Source of the DNA: Streptosporangium lutulentum
Lineage (GTDB): Bacteria; Actinomycetota; Actinomycetes; Streptosporangiales; Streptosporangiaceae
Assembly (NCBI RefSeq): GCF_030811455.1
Contig: NZ_JAUSQU010000003.1
Location: 124,001 to 188,000, forward strand
Direction of reading: 5' to 3'
DNA: 64,000 bases
The position numbers and the translations under genes are program-made. This document shows positions 26,204-37,000 of this stretch, one piece after another. The notes beneath the pieces are model-generated. The model was not told where the DNA came from. It saw nothing but the letters and a program-made list of their open reading frames with translations, and searched no databases. How positions within the stretch are numbered: the first letter of the stretch is position 1; every line of letters begins with the position of its first letter.

Positions 26204-27095
26204 CCTTCTCGGGCCTCCCTCTAGCGATTAATCCCGAGAACTCTAGTCACACGTCTCGCTGACGGTTTAAGACATGCTATGACCTTTACAACACTCTTGA
26301 CTATCATGATCTCTCCGTAAGATGTCGCACCCATCTCAGCAAAGATCACCACGGTACAACATCGTCTGCGCAGCACGCTCCTCCCTGCCTGGAAGGCATG
26401 TGAGCTGGTCAAAGCCCGACAAATCGATGGGGTGCTGAAGCAATCGACGTAGCTGATGGCGATCGAGCAGCGCAACGAGACCGCCGACGGCGTTCGGTCA
26501 TCGGGCCCTAGGGGAGTGGCAGCCACATCACCATGACCAAAGCCCTGGCTCAACGGCCATGGCCGTCCCGGGATCAGCGAAGACGCCAAAGATCTCCGAT
26601 GACATCCATCCCGAACGGTTCTTGGCGAATCAGAAGCCAGAAAAACTGCATCAACCCATCCGCGGACTATCCTCTAGGGTGGCGAAGAGCCTATTCTCAC
26701 GACTGCTCTTCAGGCGCCGCATCGAACGAAAGGAACATCGACTGAAATGGCAAGAAACCCTTGACAGGACCCTTGACGAGCTGGTTCTTCCTCCGAAGCC
26801 GATGGGGCATAGCCCGGGCTACCTTCCGGGTCCTCACTCTCCCGAGCCGGCCACACCGCCGCAGGGTCGTCCCGGCGTCAGTCAGCGAGCTACGGACGCC
26901 GTCAGTTTTCCGTGAACCCCGGCGACGGCTGGCTTAGCCATGCGACCCTCCAAGCCCACAGGTCAGCTGCCCACAGCGCTCGCTTCCAGGTCGGCGATCT
27001 ACCTTGACCTCTAATCAAGTGCTAGGTCATCTTCAAAGCTGACATCAGCTATACGCCTGATGCAACAACGACATCTGCAACGAAGGGAATCTCTG
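26204..27095. other. Gene-poor stretch of uncertain content
   Basis: Minus frame 26221-26589 and plus frame 26559-26915 are both open, but neither has a recognisable domain. The second has a basic helical middle (S-R-L-L-F-R-R-R-I-E-R-K-E-H-R) and a Pro-rich end and is the more plausible of the two. The region 26250-26350 is AT-rich. Confidence 0.35.
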
Positions 27096-27274
27096 ATGGA
27101 GGAAGCACCTCAGACCGAGCTCCTGTATACCTCGAATGGCCTCTATGTACACATCGCCACATCCATGTCGGAAGACACCGGGCAGGTGAGCGGAAAGGTC
27201 TCCGTGGGAAATGGGCGAAACATGCGCGAAGCCTCCACCGAATACGCGCACTTGTCCCAAGGAGCCGCACCTAA
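27096..27274 (+). pseudogene. 5' half of a gene split by ISAzo13
   Basis: ATG 27096 (AAGGGA upstream) begins a plausible protein (M-E-E-A-P-Q-T-E-L-L-Y-T-S-N-G-L-Y). The ISAzo13 element interrupts it after 59 codons. If the element and one copy of the TAA target duplication are removed, the frame continues exactly into the segment at 29029-29542. The restored product is 230 aa. As it stands, the frame runs 31 nt into the element and stops at 27303-27305. The family is unknown. Confidence 0.75.
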
Positions 27275-29025
27275 GGGCTCGCGGATTATTAACACGCAGC
27301 TTTGATCACCGATGGCGGGGTGATGCCTTCCGCTGCGGCCAGGTCGTAGAGAGCCTCCAGCGTCGGCAGTCGATGAGGGCTGGGCTGGATGGTATGTCCT
27401 GCCTCCTGGAGGAGTTGCCGGGTCTCGCGTATACGCCGGTTGAGAGTCTCGGGCCGGACGGTAAACAATTCGGCGATGGCGACTTGGGATAAGCCGAACC
27501 GGTAGTGGACAAAAGTGCTCAGCAACCGGTCGGCGAGGGTGAGGATGGGACGGCGTCCGGTGCCGGGAGCGGCCATGCGCGGGCGGTGGCCGCGCCGCTT
27601 ATCCAGGTGCGCTTCGCGTTGTTGGTCATGCAGTGTCAGCAGGGTGGCGATCAGGGCGTCCCAGTCCAGGCCGGTCAGTCCGGTCAGGGCGGGATGACAG
27701 AGCCAGGCCAAGTCGGGGCTTGGCTGGTCGAACGGGTCCAGGACACCGTTGACCTGGGCGTATGCCTGTGGGCGCAGCGTGTAGTTCCAGTCGCCGTGCC
27801 AGTCGTGACGTTGCAACGGTAGGGCGTCCATCTGCCTGTCGCTGATGGTGATGCCGGTCGGGTAGATGCTGGTGTCGAGCTCGGCGTGCACGCGCAGCCC
27901 GGTGCGGGTGGTGGTGGAGGCGATGGTCTGCACGATGACCTCGTGGCTGCTCAGCGGTCGGCCTCGCCAGTTCATGGTGATGTGTGAAAACAGTCGATGC
28001 TCGACCTTGTTCCACTTGGAGGTGCCGGGCGGAAAATGGCACACGGTGATCTCCAGCCCGCTCTCCACCGCCAGCGCGGCCAGCTCAGCCTTCCAGGCTC
28101 GGGTGCGATACCCGTTGGATCCTCCCGCGTCGGCGGTAATCAGCACACGTGTGGCCAGCGGGTAGTCGTTGCTGCCCGACGCTTTCCACCAGCGGCGGAT
28201 GGACTCCACGGCGAAGGCGGCGGTGTCGTGGTCGGTGCCGACGTTCACCCAGCCGGCATTCGCCGTCAGGTCGTAGATGCCGTACGGCACCGCTTTGCCC
28301 AGGCCCGGGTCGAGGAAGTCGTGGGTGCGGGTGGCCGTCGGCTCGCCCACCGGCCGCCAGGCCCGGCCCGCGTTCTTAAACTCCCCGACGAGTTCCTTCT
28401 TCTTGGTGTCCACGCTGATCACCGGATCGCCCGTGTGCTGATAGCTCGTGACCTGCTCGTTGATATAGCGGAACTGGCCATCGCGGTCCGGATGCTGCTT
28501 GCCTTCGATGGTCTTGGCGTTGGCCTGCAGGCTGAACCCTTCCTCTCGCAGCAGGTCCGCGACGATATCGGCGCTGACCCGATGTCCTTGCTGCGTCAGC
28601 TCGGCGGCCAGGGTGCGGGTGGACTTGGTGGTCCACCGCAACGGCGACATCGGATTGCCCCGTTCGTCCGGCTCGACCAAGGCCAGCAGCGCTGGTCGCA
28701 GCCCGGGGTCCAGATCGACCAGGCGTTTGCGGCCCCCACCGCGACGGCGCGCCCGTCCCAGCGGCTCGGCACCTGCGTCCAGCTCATCGACTCCTAACGA
28801 CACCGTCGCCTCACGGGTATCCGCAGCTCGGGCTACCGCTCGGATCCCGCCATGCCCCAATGCGCGAGCCTCGGCTCCCATCAGCAGCCGCCGCTGCCGT
28901 TCATCCAGGTGAGGAAAGATCGTCCCGAACTTCGCCCTCAGTGTCTCCACCGTTTCCTGCGTAACGCCCATACCATCTCAACGAACGCAATCCCGGCAAG
29001 CTACGGCTTATTTCTCTGCGAGCCC
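27275..29025 (-). mobile_element. ISAzo13-family insertion sequence
   Basis: The 1751-bp element has imperfect terminal inverted repeats. The left end reads GGGCTCGCGGATTATTAAC and the inverted right end GGGCTCGCAGAGAAATAAG; both continue to an AGCTT block. TAA directly abuts both ends (27272-27274 and 29026-29028), a 3-bp target duplication. It holds one full-length transposase gene and looks intact. Confidence 0.85.
27289..28971 (-). CDS. ISAzo13-family transposase
   Basis: The 560-aa transposase catalyses transposition of the element that contains it. The N-terminal half has a helix-turn-helix region (G-I-R-A-V-A-R-A-A). The DDE-type catalytic core contains D-P-V-I-S-V-D-T-K-K-K-E-L-V-G-E-F-K-N, L-I-T-A-D-A-G-G-S-N-G and F-P-P-G-T-S-K-W-N-K-V-E-H-R-L-F, all typical of ISAzo13. 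The C-terminal 170 residues form an extension with a second HTH-like region (L-S-Q-V-A-I-A-E-L-F), as in longer actinobacterial members. No frameshift is seen, so the enzyme is probably functional. Confidence 0.92.
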   Translation of the reverse strand: MGVTQETVETLRAKFGTIFPHLDERQRRLLMGAEARALGHGGIRAVARAADTREATVSLGVDELDAGAEPLGRARRRGGGRKRLVDLDPGLRPALLALVEPDERGNPMSPLRWTTKSTRTLAAELTQQGHRVSADIVADLLREEGFSLQANAKTIEGKQHPDRDGQFRYINEQVTSYQHTGDPVISVDTKKKELVGEFKNAGRAWRPVGEPTATRTHDFLDPGLGKAVPYGIYDLTANAGWVNVGTDHDTAAFAVESIRRWWKASGSNDYPLATRVLITADAGGSNGYRTRAWKAELAALAVESGLEITVCHFPPGTSKWNKVEHRLFSHITMNWRGRPLSSHEVIVQTIASTTTRTGLRVHAELDTSIYPTGITISDRQMDALPLQRHDWHGDWNYTLRPQAYAQVNGVLDPFDQPSPDLAWLCHPALTGLTGLDWDALIATLLTLHDQQREAHLDKRRGHRPRMAAPGTGRRPILTLADRLLSTFVHYRFGLSQVAIAELFTVRPETLNRRIRETRQLLQEAGHTIQPSPHRLPTLEALYDLAAAEGITPPSVIKAAC

Positions 29026-29542
29026 TAAGATCGAGGCGAATATTGACGCTCTGGCGGCTTCTCGCCTACTCACGCAAGTAGTTCACCTCAGGCCCGTGGA
29101 CCCTTCCCAAGTTGTCATATCACGATCGACTGACGGGCAGCTCACTATCGATCCCGTTCTTCCGCCCGCAACCGGTGCGAATTTCGTCAGGCAACAGATG
29201 CTGTTATCGACCTTGGCGAATGGCCGGTTTATCCCTACGTTCACTACTGATCCCGCTGAAGCGCCAGCAATGTGGGATCGTCTTGGAGGCAAGCGGAAGT
29301 TCATCGAACAGATTATGAACCGGCCCAATAGTGATCATGATTCAGTATTAAGTTATGCCGAGGTCAAGCAGCTGGCGGCCGGCCCCGAGGGGCAAGACAG
29401 GCTCACCGCAGCTCTGGCTGCGGCCGCGTTCCCCTCAAGTCCCTCAGCCAGACTCGCCGCGAAGCCTTCCGAGGCCGCTGCCCCTTCCGACTCCGGAGTT
29501 CCGGAATCCGCCAAGCCGAGCGAGCAAGAGCAAGGACGGTAG
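29026..29542 (+). pseudogene. 3' half of the ISAzo13-split gene, carries the FP...RLA C-terminal motif
   Basis: This continues the 27096 gene after the IS. The open frame encodes R-L-L-T-Q-V-V-H-L-R-P-V-D-P-S-Q, then a domain with F-V-R-Q-Q-M-L-L-S-T-L-A-N-G-R-F, and ends in a polar Pro/Ser/Glu tail. Just before the tail is A-F-P-S-S-P-S-A-R-L-A, the motif also found at the C-terminus of the giant protein and of two downstream proteins. A GTG at 29096 could in theory start a shorter product, but I see no RBS. The restored 230-aa protein is unrelated in its N-terminal region to the other motif-bearing proteins. Confidence 0.7.
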
Positions 29543-29549
29543 GGGAACC

Positions 29550-29636
29550 ATGGGCAGAGACGATCACTCATGTGAATCGGGGACAAGACCCAAGAGCCAT
29601 TTTGCTGGGACGAAATCACGTGCGGAGCCGCTTTAG
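29550..29636 (+). CDS. Possible very small gene (28 aa)
   Basis: ATG 29550 follows AGGGGAA by a few bases and lies 7 nt after the split gene's stop. The product is basic and has no known motif. It sits where the other motif-bearing genes are followed by small coupled genes, which is the only reason to list it. Confidence 0.25.
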   Translation: MGRDDHSCESGTRPKSHFAGTKSRAEPL

Positions 29637-29755
29637 TGAGACAGAGATCAGGTTCACCGAGGCGGGACAAAAAGTAATCAAAGCATAAAAAGCACCTAAA
29701 CCGTACAGAACATGAATACTGGCGGGTTAAGGGTCTGCCGGAGGAGGTGAACTGC

Positions 29756-30181
29756 TCAGGTCCCGGGAAGCTTTGCCACCGTCGCTTTGGGATCCACCGC
29801 CAGCACCCGATCAGGGTTCACTACTGCAATAGGCCAGCCGCGCTCGCGAGCAATCGTAGCTACGTGCGCAGCGGTCACGTCAGGGCCAACGTCACGCTGC
29901 TCGACCAACTCGCCGGCGGCATACGCGGCGGCGGCATCCAGCGGCACAACGATCACCAGAGGCCCGCTGATGAATTGCTGCATCTGGTCGATACGGCTTG
30001 GCCCTTCTTGACGAATGTGCTGCCAGGCCTCCGACAAGGCGGCGGCTGGAACGGCGAATGTCAAGCTGCGGACTGCGGCTCGTTCAACGAAGGCCGCAGC
30101 GTAGAAGCTGAGCCCGCCACCGAGTTCGACAAGGGCGCCGGGATCTAGGACGAATCCGCCGGCAGCAGAAGGAAAGGTCAC
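29756..30181 (-). CDS. PIN-domain toxin (VapC-like)
   Basis: The 141-aa protein has the size and order of a PIN-domain ribonuclease. An N-terminal F-V-L-D-P-G-A-L-V-E-L supplies the first Asp, A-L-S-E-A-W-Q the Glu, and G-P-D-V-T-A-A-H-V-A-T-I-A-R-E-R-G the later Asp; the last strand is P-I-A-V-V-N-P-D-R. Some positions differ from typical VapC (D-P in place of D-A/S), so activity is uncertain. It starts with GTG overlapping the stop of the upstream 47-codon gene (GTGA), the usual coupled antitoxin-toxin arrangement. VapC toxins cleave specific RNAs; the target here is unknown. Confidence 0.65.
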   Translation of the reverse strand: MTFPSAAGGFVLDPGALVELGGGLSFYAAAFVERAAVRSLTFAVPAAALSEAWQHIRQEGPSRIDQMQQFISGPLVIVVPLDAAAAYAAGELVEQRDVGPDVTAAHVATIARERGWPIAVVNPDRVLAVDPKATVAKLPGT

Positions 30182-30321
30182 GAGACTTTGAGGTCCGGCC
30201 AGAACCGATCGATGAAGTCATCAGCCTCGTCTAGCGCCTGTTGAGATGGAGTGCCGACGAGCGTGCGCCGCTCGGCAACCCACATCACCCGGCTCTGCTC
30301 TCCTACCTTGATCTCACCCAT
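30178..30321 (-). CDS. Putative small antitoxin (47 aa)
   Basis: A short frame from ATG 30321 to TGA 30178-30180 encodes an acidic-ended protein beginning M-G-E-I-K-V-G-E-Q-S-R-V and ending D-D-F-I-D-R-F-W-P-D-L. It overlaps the PIN gene start by 4 nt. Size, position and coupling are those of a VapB-type antitoxin, but I recognise no DNA-binding fold. TACCCT lies 7 nt before the ATG and could be a -10 element of a leaderless transcript. It is antisense to the upstream end of the zeta toxin remnant's open frame. Confidence 0.55.
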   Translation of the reverse strand: MGEIKVGEQSRVMWVAERRTLVGTPSQQALDEADDFIDRFWPDLKVS

Positions 30322-30366
30322 GGCCTAAGGGTACTGCGCTCCGGCCGAGTGCGCATCGGCAGTCAA

Positions 30367-30855
30367 GATCTACGCGAACGGCGGGTCGACGTGGTCATTG
30401 AGACCACGATGCAAAATCCCGCGTTCTTCGCCGACAGCGTCGCGCAGTACCGGAGCGAGGGATATCGGCCAGAGGTCGCGTTCCTCGCGGTGCCACAGGC
30501 CCTCAGCCGTCAAGGAATTTTGCATCGTTACCACGAGCAGGTTCGCGATCACGGCCACGGGCGCCTAACCGTGCCGGAAAAACACGAGACGTCCTACAGC
30601 GGCATCCTGACATCGGCCGAGCTGATCGACGCCGGGCGTCTGGCAGACACGGTGGTGGTATTTCGCCGGGGAAACACGCTGCTGTATGCCAACCATGTGG
30701 GCCCGGACGGACAGCGGGGAGCGCCACCGCGGACGCGTCAAGCGATCGAAGCCGAGCGGCTGCGGCCCTGGGCTGAGACAGAAGTACAGGAGTTCGAGGC
30801 GGTCCAACAGCGTCTGCGCACGCAGATGGACCCGGGCCATGGACTCGAACGCTGA
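30367..30855 (+). pseudogene. Truncated zeta toxin (C-terminal part only)
   Basis: The frame encodes the middle and end of a zeta toxin (UDP-GlcNAc kinase family): V-D-V-V-I-E-T-T-M, A-F-L-A-V-P, R-Y-H-E-Q-V-R-D-H-G-H-G-R and S-A-E-L-I-D-A-G-R-L-A-D-T-V-V-V-F-R-R-G-N. The N-terminal part with the P-loop lysine needed for ATP binding is absent; upstream lies the PIN/antitoxin pair instead. The fragment cannot be an active kinase. The left boundary is where similarity appears to begin and is approximate. No epsilon antitoxin is nearby. Confidence 0.75.
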
Positions 30856-31060
30856 ACCGACTCGACTTTGGCGCAGACATGGTGCGGACAGGTACCCCAA
30901 ATGGGTGGTACATGTCCTTATGGGAAGTTTCCTGGGAATTATTCGCAGAAAATCTCACTTTGTTACTGACTACGAGTCAAGTTGTTGGTCAGAATGTGTC
31001 GCATGCGGCATATCGAGATTCGTATGCACTTTGTGGCTCCTGCGCTGGCCTGGCTGGCTC

Positions 31061-34000
31061 ATGGCTGACACGCGGACCCGTCTGCCGCCAGAGGCCCCGC
31101 GGCAGCGCGGCATCATCCGCCGTATCCGCCGGGCCATCGCCACGGCGCTGCGCGTTGCCGAACGCGCCGTTGATGAGCGCGTCGAGCAGGCTGAGCAGGC
31201 TCAATCCGCAGGTCCTGATCAGGTGCGCCATTTCAGCGAGCAGCTCAGCAGCGAACTTGAACTGGCGCTTCCCGCGATCCGGCAACCCCTTGCTGAGCAG
31301 TGGTGGCAGCAGGCCACGCCCCAGCGGATAGGCGCCGCCTGGGAGATCACCGCCAGCTGGGCGGGGATCGGTGAACCGTACGCTGAAGCGGCCCTTGACC
31401 ATCTGAGTCAAGAAACCTTTCGTCGGTACGGCATCGCGGTCGACGTGCGGACGCCGGCATCGCAAGTCGTCGCGCTCTTGGCCCGCGCCGCCGGCACCGC
31501 GATGGCTCCCGTCGAACCGGATCACCGCGCGGTCAGCCTGGTCATGCGCGACACCCTTTACGGGACGTTGATCGCTCAGCAGCTCGACCGTGCGCTACAG
31601 CCGGGTATCGCCCCGGAGCAGTTCGCGGCCGAACAGCTGCTGGGCTACGCCACCACGCTGGCGCAGATCAGCGGCCGCTCCCCCTCGCACCTCCTCAGCG
31701 ACCGCTACGTCATCGAGGTACATGAGGGCTCTGACATCACCGGTCAGGCCCGCTACACCCTGGCCGGGAATCACGCTCACGATGTCCAGCAGCAGCTTCT
31801 GCGCCGCCGTACCCAGGTATTGGCCGGTGCGCCCGCCCCACCGCATGAGCTGAGAAACGCGCTGCTGGCCGAACAACACCGTCTCCAGCAGCGCATCACC
31901 GATCATCTGAACCGCGCGGATGAGCACACCATCGCCGAGCTGCGCGCCGATCAGCTTGACCTCGCCGAGGGCATCCGAGGCGAGTTGGACTATGTCCGGT
32001 TGCGACTGCAGGCCGCCGAAGCTGAGATACGGGGCGAAAACGGCACCCACGTCTTCCAAGCGAGCTCGCTGCGTGCCCGCTTCAGCGATGCGTGGTGCGC
32101 GAGCGCAACCCCCGACGAGATCAGCGCCGTGTGGCGCTACGTCGCCGCCTGGAGCGTCGGACAGGCCAGAGACGGCATGCTGGTTCACCTGCAAGAACGT
32201 ATTTTCAATGCGTTCTCTGTCGTTGTCACCGATGTGGAGGTTTCCGCCGATCGGCTCCGCGAGCTGATCGGGCCCGCCGCTGAGGTACGGGACCGGCGCA
32301 CGATCGAAGCGCTGCAACAGCGAACGCGCCGGATGAGCGAGCCGCCGGCCCCGGCTGATCAACCACCTGTGGCCAGCCCCTCACCGCCCACCCCACCTGA
32401 AACCCCGGCGCCGCTCCCGCTCGTGGATCCGCCGCCCCTCACCCTCGGCCAGCCACCCCCGCCCCCCGAGGCGCCGCCGCCGGATGAAAGCGTCGAGCAG
32501 CCGGTCGTCGTCACCGGCGCTCCCGCATCGATGCCCGCGATCGTTAATCCTGCCGCGGTGGATGGCGATGTCGCCGAGCCCACCCCGCTTGTCGTCGTGC
32601 CCGCTGAGGATGGTGCGGGGCAGACGGATACCGCCGAGCAGACGGTGGTGGCCCAGCAGCCGACACCGCGCCTTGACCCGGCACAGCAGAGCGACGCGGC
32701 GCGCATCGATCCCCCCGCCGGACCCGAACCGGTAGCGACCTTTCCCCCTGCGACGGATCAGCAGATTGCCCGCGCTCTGGAACACCTGGGCCTGGCCAAC
32801 CCCGGCTGGATCACCGCGCTGGTCGAAGCACAGCCCATCGACGGCTTCAACGACCCGTCCATCAGCTTTCGCCCCCTGGACGATCCGGACACCATCATCG
32901 AGGTGGAGGCCCACCCTGACCACGGGGTGGTCATCGAAGTGGCGTCCGCCACCGGACTGCAGGTCAGCGAAATGCCCTGGGATGTGGTCCGCGCCTGGCT
33001 GGAGCCGGGCATGACCTCAACTCGCCAGGAGATCTTGCGCGCCAGCATCGGGCTCCGCGATCGCTTTGCGCAGGCTGATGATGAGTTCACCGCGGTCAAC
33101 CGGCAGGCGGCACAGACCGAGCTCGCGCGGATCACACGTACCGCCTGGACCGCCATCACGCACGGCGCCGCTTCCGCGGGCGATCCAGACCACCGCGACG
33201 CCATCGCCGAGCAGCAGACCATCGACGCACAACGCCTACGACAGCTGGCCGAGGCCTTGAGGCCTCGCACCACCAAACCACTGTCACAGCTTCAGGCCGG
33301 CGACGCGCTACCGGCTCCCACCGAGGACGTCACCTCCGTTCCCCCGGCCGAGGGAGCGATCACACCTCACCACGCCGATGCGCCTTCGCGTGCGAGGCCG
33401 GAGCCAACGCCCCCGCCGCCCCACGCGGAACCCGCTGCGGACCCCGCAGAGCTCCCGAACGCGCGGGTATCGGCACCGCAATCTCGGCCAGTTCCCAGGA
33501 GACCTTCATCTGACCCGGGCGAAAGGTCTCCAGCCAGCGCGCCTGCTGGCCCCCTGCTCCCGGCCGGGGAGGTACCGCAGTCCACGCTTCCGCAGCAGCG
33601 CGCGGACCCCCTGGCCGGGCACCAATCAGCCACCGGCGAAGAACGCATCACCACCCCGGCGGACCCCCCGCAACCGCACCCCCCAGCACAAGATGCTGAT
33701 GCACCAGCACCGCCCAAGCTCGGTGACCGTGTGCCCGGCACCGCATCACCGCAGACACCCCAAGAGCGGGTGGAGCGGGCCGGCTCCCGAGACATCACCG
33801 TTGACGAGATCGGTGACCCTCCTCAGCCTGCCACCGCTCTCCCCCACGACGCCACCCAGCATCGCCTCCCCCCGGACGCCTCCAGCCTTTCCAATGTTGC
33901 GGATCGCAGCGGCGCGGCAGCTGATGCCCCGCCGCCCGCCGTGGTCCCAGGCGCGGCCGCTGGTTACGACCTACCGCCTCAGCCCAGCGCGCCCTCCGAC

Positions 34001-37000
34001 CGGCAAGTCACCCTCGCGTCACCCAGCCCACCATCGCGGCCCGACAGCCCCGTCACCCCAGAAACCAATGCCTCCTCCAGTGACAGCGTCGCCGAACGCG
34101 ATGCCGACACCCTGGAGAACCTGCAGGGCCCTCCGTCGTCATCGAGCTGGTTCACCAGCCTGTTCAACGCCCCCTTCCGGTCGCTCGGAGTACGTGAGGA
34201 GGACTTGGCCGCGATCGACCTACTGGCCAATCGAGCGCTGGCGCATCGCGGGTTGCGTCAGGCCAGCGCTGAGCTGGAGCATCGCGACTTCACCAACAGG
34301 ATCTTCTCCATCTGGTTCACCGACCAGATCCGTACTCCCGACGAGCGCATCCCTGAAGCGTTGCGCACCTACTACTTCCGCTACAAAGGCGTCCAGGAAC
34401 ATCTCTATATGCGCCTGGCCGGCTACCTGCGTGGCGCTTGGCAGCGCACTCCCCTGCCCGCTGACTCCTCACCCGACACCGTCGCCATCCCGATCAGTGA
34501 TGAGCGCACCGATCGAATCCTGCGCGGGCTGCGCGATACCTACGCCTACGGTCACAACCTTGTTTTCCACGACGACGGCCGCATCCATGTCTACGTCTCC
34601 CTCCAGGGCGACACCCTCCCCCTCGACTTGGCCGCCGAACGCTACGCCCCCGACCTCGGTATCCGCTCTGCCCGGCTCACCAATGCCGATATCACCACGG
34701 CGCTGACCCGCTTCAGCCGACGCTGGTTCGCCGACCTGATTCGCGCCGCCGACGATCCTGGCACCACCGGCGCGCTGTTTCCTGGATGGACCAGCCACCG
34801 GCGTACCGCCGCTGAACCCGACCCCGGAGCCGTTGAAGACCTCCGCGCCGACGTCAGCGGCCTCACCATCCAGATTGAGACCGCCGACAGCACCCACTTC
34901 GGTAGGCGTCGTTGGGTCACCCTGCTGCCTTGGCTCAGTACCGCCGCCCCCGATAATCAGTGCCGTATCCTGCTCGCCGCCGACGCTGCGTTGTCTCAAT
35001 ACCATGAGCACCGCGATCACTTCGCCCTCAACGGCCAAGTCGACCTCCGCGACCAGGCCATCACCGAACTGACCCAGATTTTCGACACCGCCCGACAGGC
35101 CATCACCGTGGCCACCACCGACGCCGGCCCACTGGTCGGATTCAGCGCGGCGGTGCCGAGCCTGTTCGATACCAACGACCCCGATGCCGAAGCTGCGGCC
35201 ACTGAGCTCGCCTTGGCCCGGATCAATCATCTGACCACGGTCCTGCCTGCTCAGCCCACCACTGAGAAGCGCTTGTCTCAGCTTCAGCTGGATGACGTCG
35301 TTGACAGGCCTGGGCGGAGGGCTCCGTTCGTCGTCACTGAAGAGCCCGCTGAGATCGGTGGGCGTTGGACCGTCACCGGCACCGTTCTGGCCGACGGAAC
35401 TGGTGATGATCTTGTCGGGTGGCGCCCTTACGAAGGCGATCCCAACACCGATCCATCCGTGATCGTGTTGAACTTGCCGGGTTCGCTCGTCGGCATCATC
35501 ACTGCCGTCCCGGGCCAGAGTGCCCCTGTCCCATCAGTTGAGGTCCTCGATCACGCGACCTCGGGGCAGTCCAGCCCTTCGTCCAGCCCTCCGGACTCGG
35601 TGTCGCAGATTGCGGTTCTCGAACCGTCCCAGCAAGACGATCCCGAAGCTCCGGCCGATAGCGCACCGGATGTCTCCGCGGCTGCTGTTGGCGGGCTTGG
35701 GCTCCCGGCCGGGGGCCGCTTTACCGACATCGATCAGGTCCGGGCCCACCTGGCCTCTTATCCCGCTCAGGCGATGCCACCACGGCGCGAACCGCGATGG
35801 CAACGCGGGAAACGCGAATCTGATCAGGGCTACGCCGCTCGGATCAAGCGGACCCGCGATCACCTGAAACTGATCGCTAACAGTGAGGAGATGGTCTTCT
35901 CCCCGGGTGGCCACCTCATTGTCTACAAGCACGGCGAGCTGTTCGGCATCGCCGCCGCCTTCAGCGGCTGGAACCTGACCAACGTCTGGGCCACTCGCAA
36001 TCCCTTCGCCCCCTGGAGCATCGGCCAGGTCGTCGAACTCGCCGGACTCATCGAACAGAAACTGGCCGACAAAGAGGGGGTGCCCTTCCCCTGGCATTCC
36101 CCTGATCACCTTCAACTGATCACCTCCTGGGGCAACCGCTACGGCCACAAGATCGATTTGTCCCTATGGTTGGTCACCAACGGTGCGATCGACCGCCATG
36201 ACACTGACGGGCTGAGCAGTCGTGACCGTGCCGAGGTCGTGGCCGCGGCACGTGCAGACGTGGTGGACCTGCACGCCAGCCACCTGCGCGTCGGAGACCA
36301 GCTGTGGATGGAAGCTGTCAGTCAAAGCGGGAAGCAGCAGCCGTGCGAAGTGATCCGCCTGGTGTCCCGAGCGAGCATGCCCGATCTCGATGAGTCCATT
36401 GACTATCTGATTGAGGTTGCGCTTCCTGCCCGCCGCCGCACCACCAGCAGCAGCAAGGCTATGACGACCCATCTGATCGGGTGGTCGAACGACCGTCTCG
36501 CTTGCGTCAACGTGGCGCGTGCCCAAGAGATAGACGCTGGCACCTACGTTGCCTCGCCACTGACGGACCTCGATTTCACGGCTCCGCCGATTCCTGATGC
36601 GACCGCGAGCGTCGCCGCGGAGGTAGGCCATGGCCAACATGTTGCTTTCCCGGACCCGGCGCTACCGGTCCGCTGGCTTTACGGATTGGCCTATTTCCCC
36701 TCCTACACCGCCGACGGCAAGATACAGATCCCTATCCACGAGGGCGACACGGGCCTGTACTTCCACACCGTGGATCCTGATACCCCGATCTGGGTCGCTG
36801 GCCGGGGCCGGAAGGGCTTCGACAAGCCCAGCCCTTACATCGACCCCAACCGGCGGCGCGGTCCCAACCGGCGGCGCGATGCTGAATCCAATGCGCTGAC
36901 ACTGTTCGAGGGTCTCGAGGAAGAAGCCGAGGACGGTGTCGATCTTGATGAGTTTGAGGGCGACCTCGATCTCGAAGAAGAACTCGAAGACGATCCCGAG

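Noticed and set aside
30686-31060. Start of the giant gene at 30686
   Set aside because: This would overlap the zeta toxin remnant and cross AT-rich intergenic DNA, with a product that looks non-coding until about 31061.
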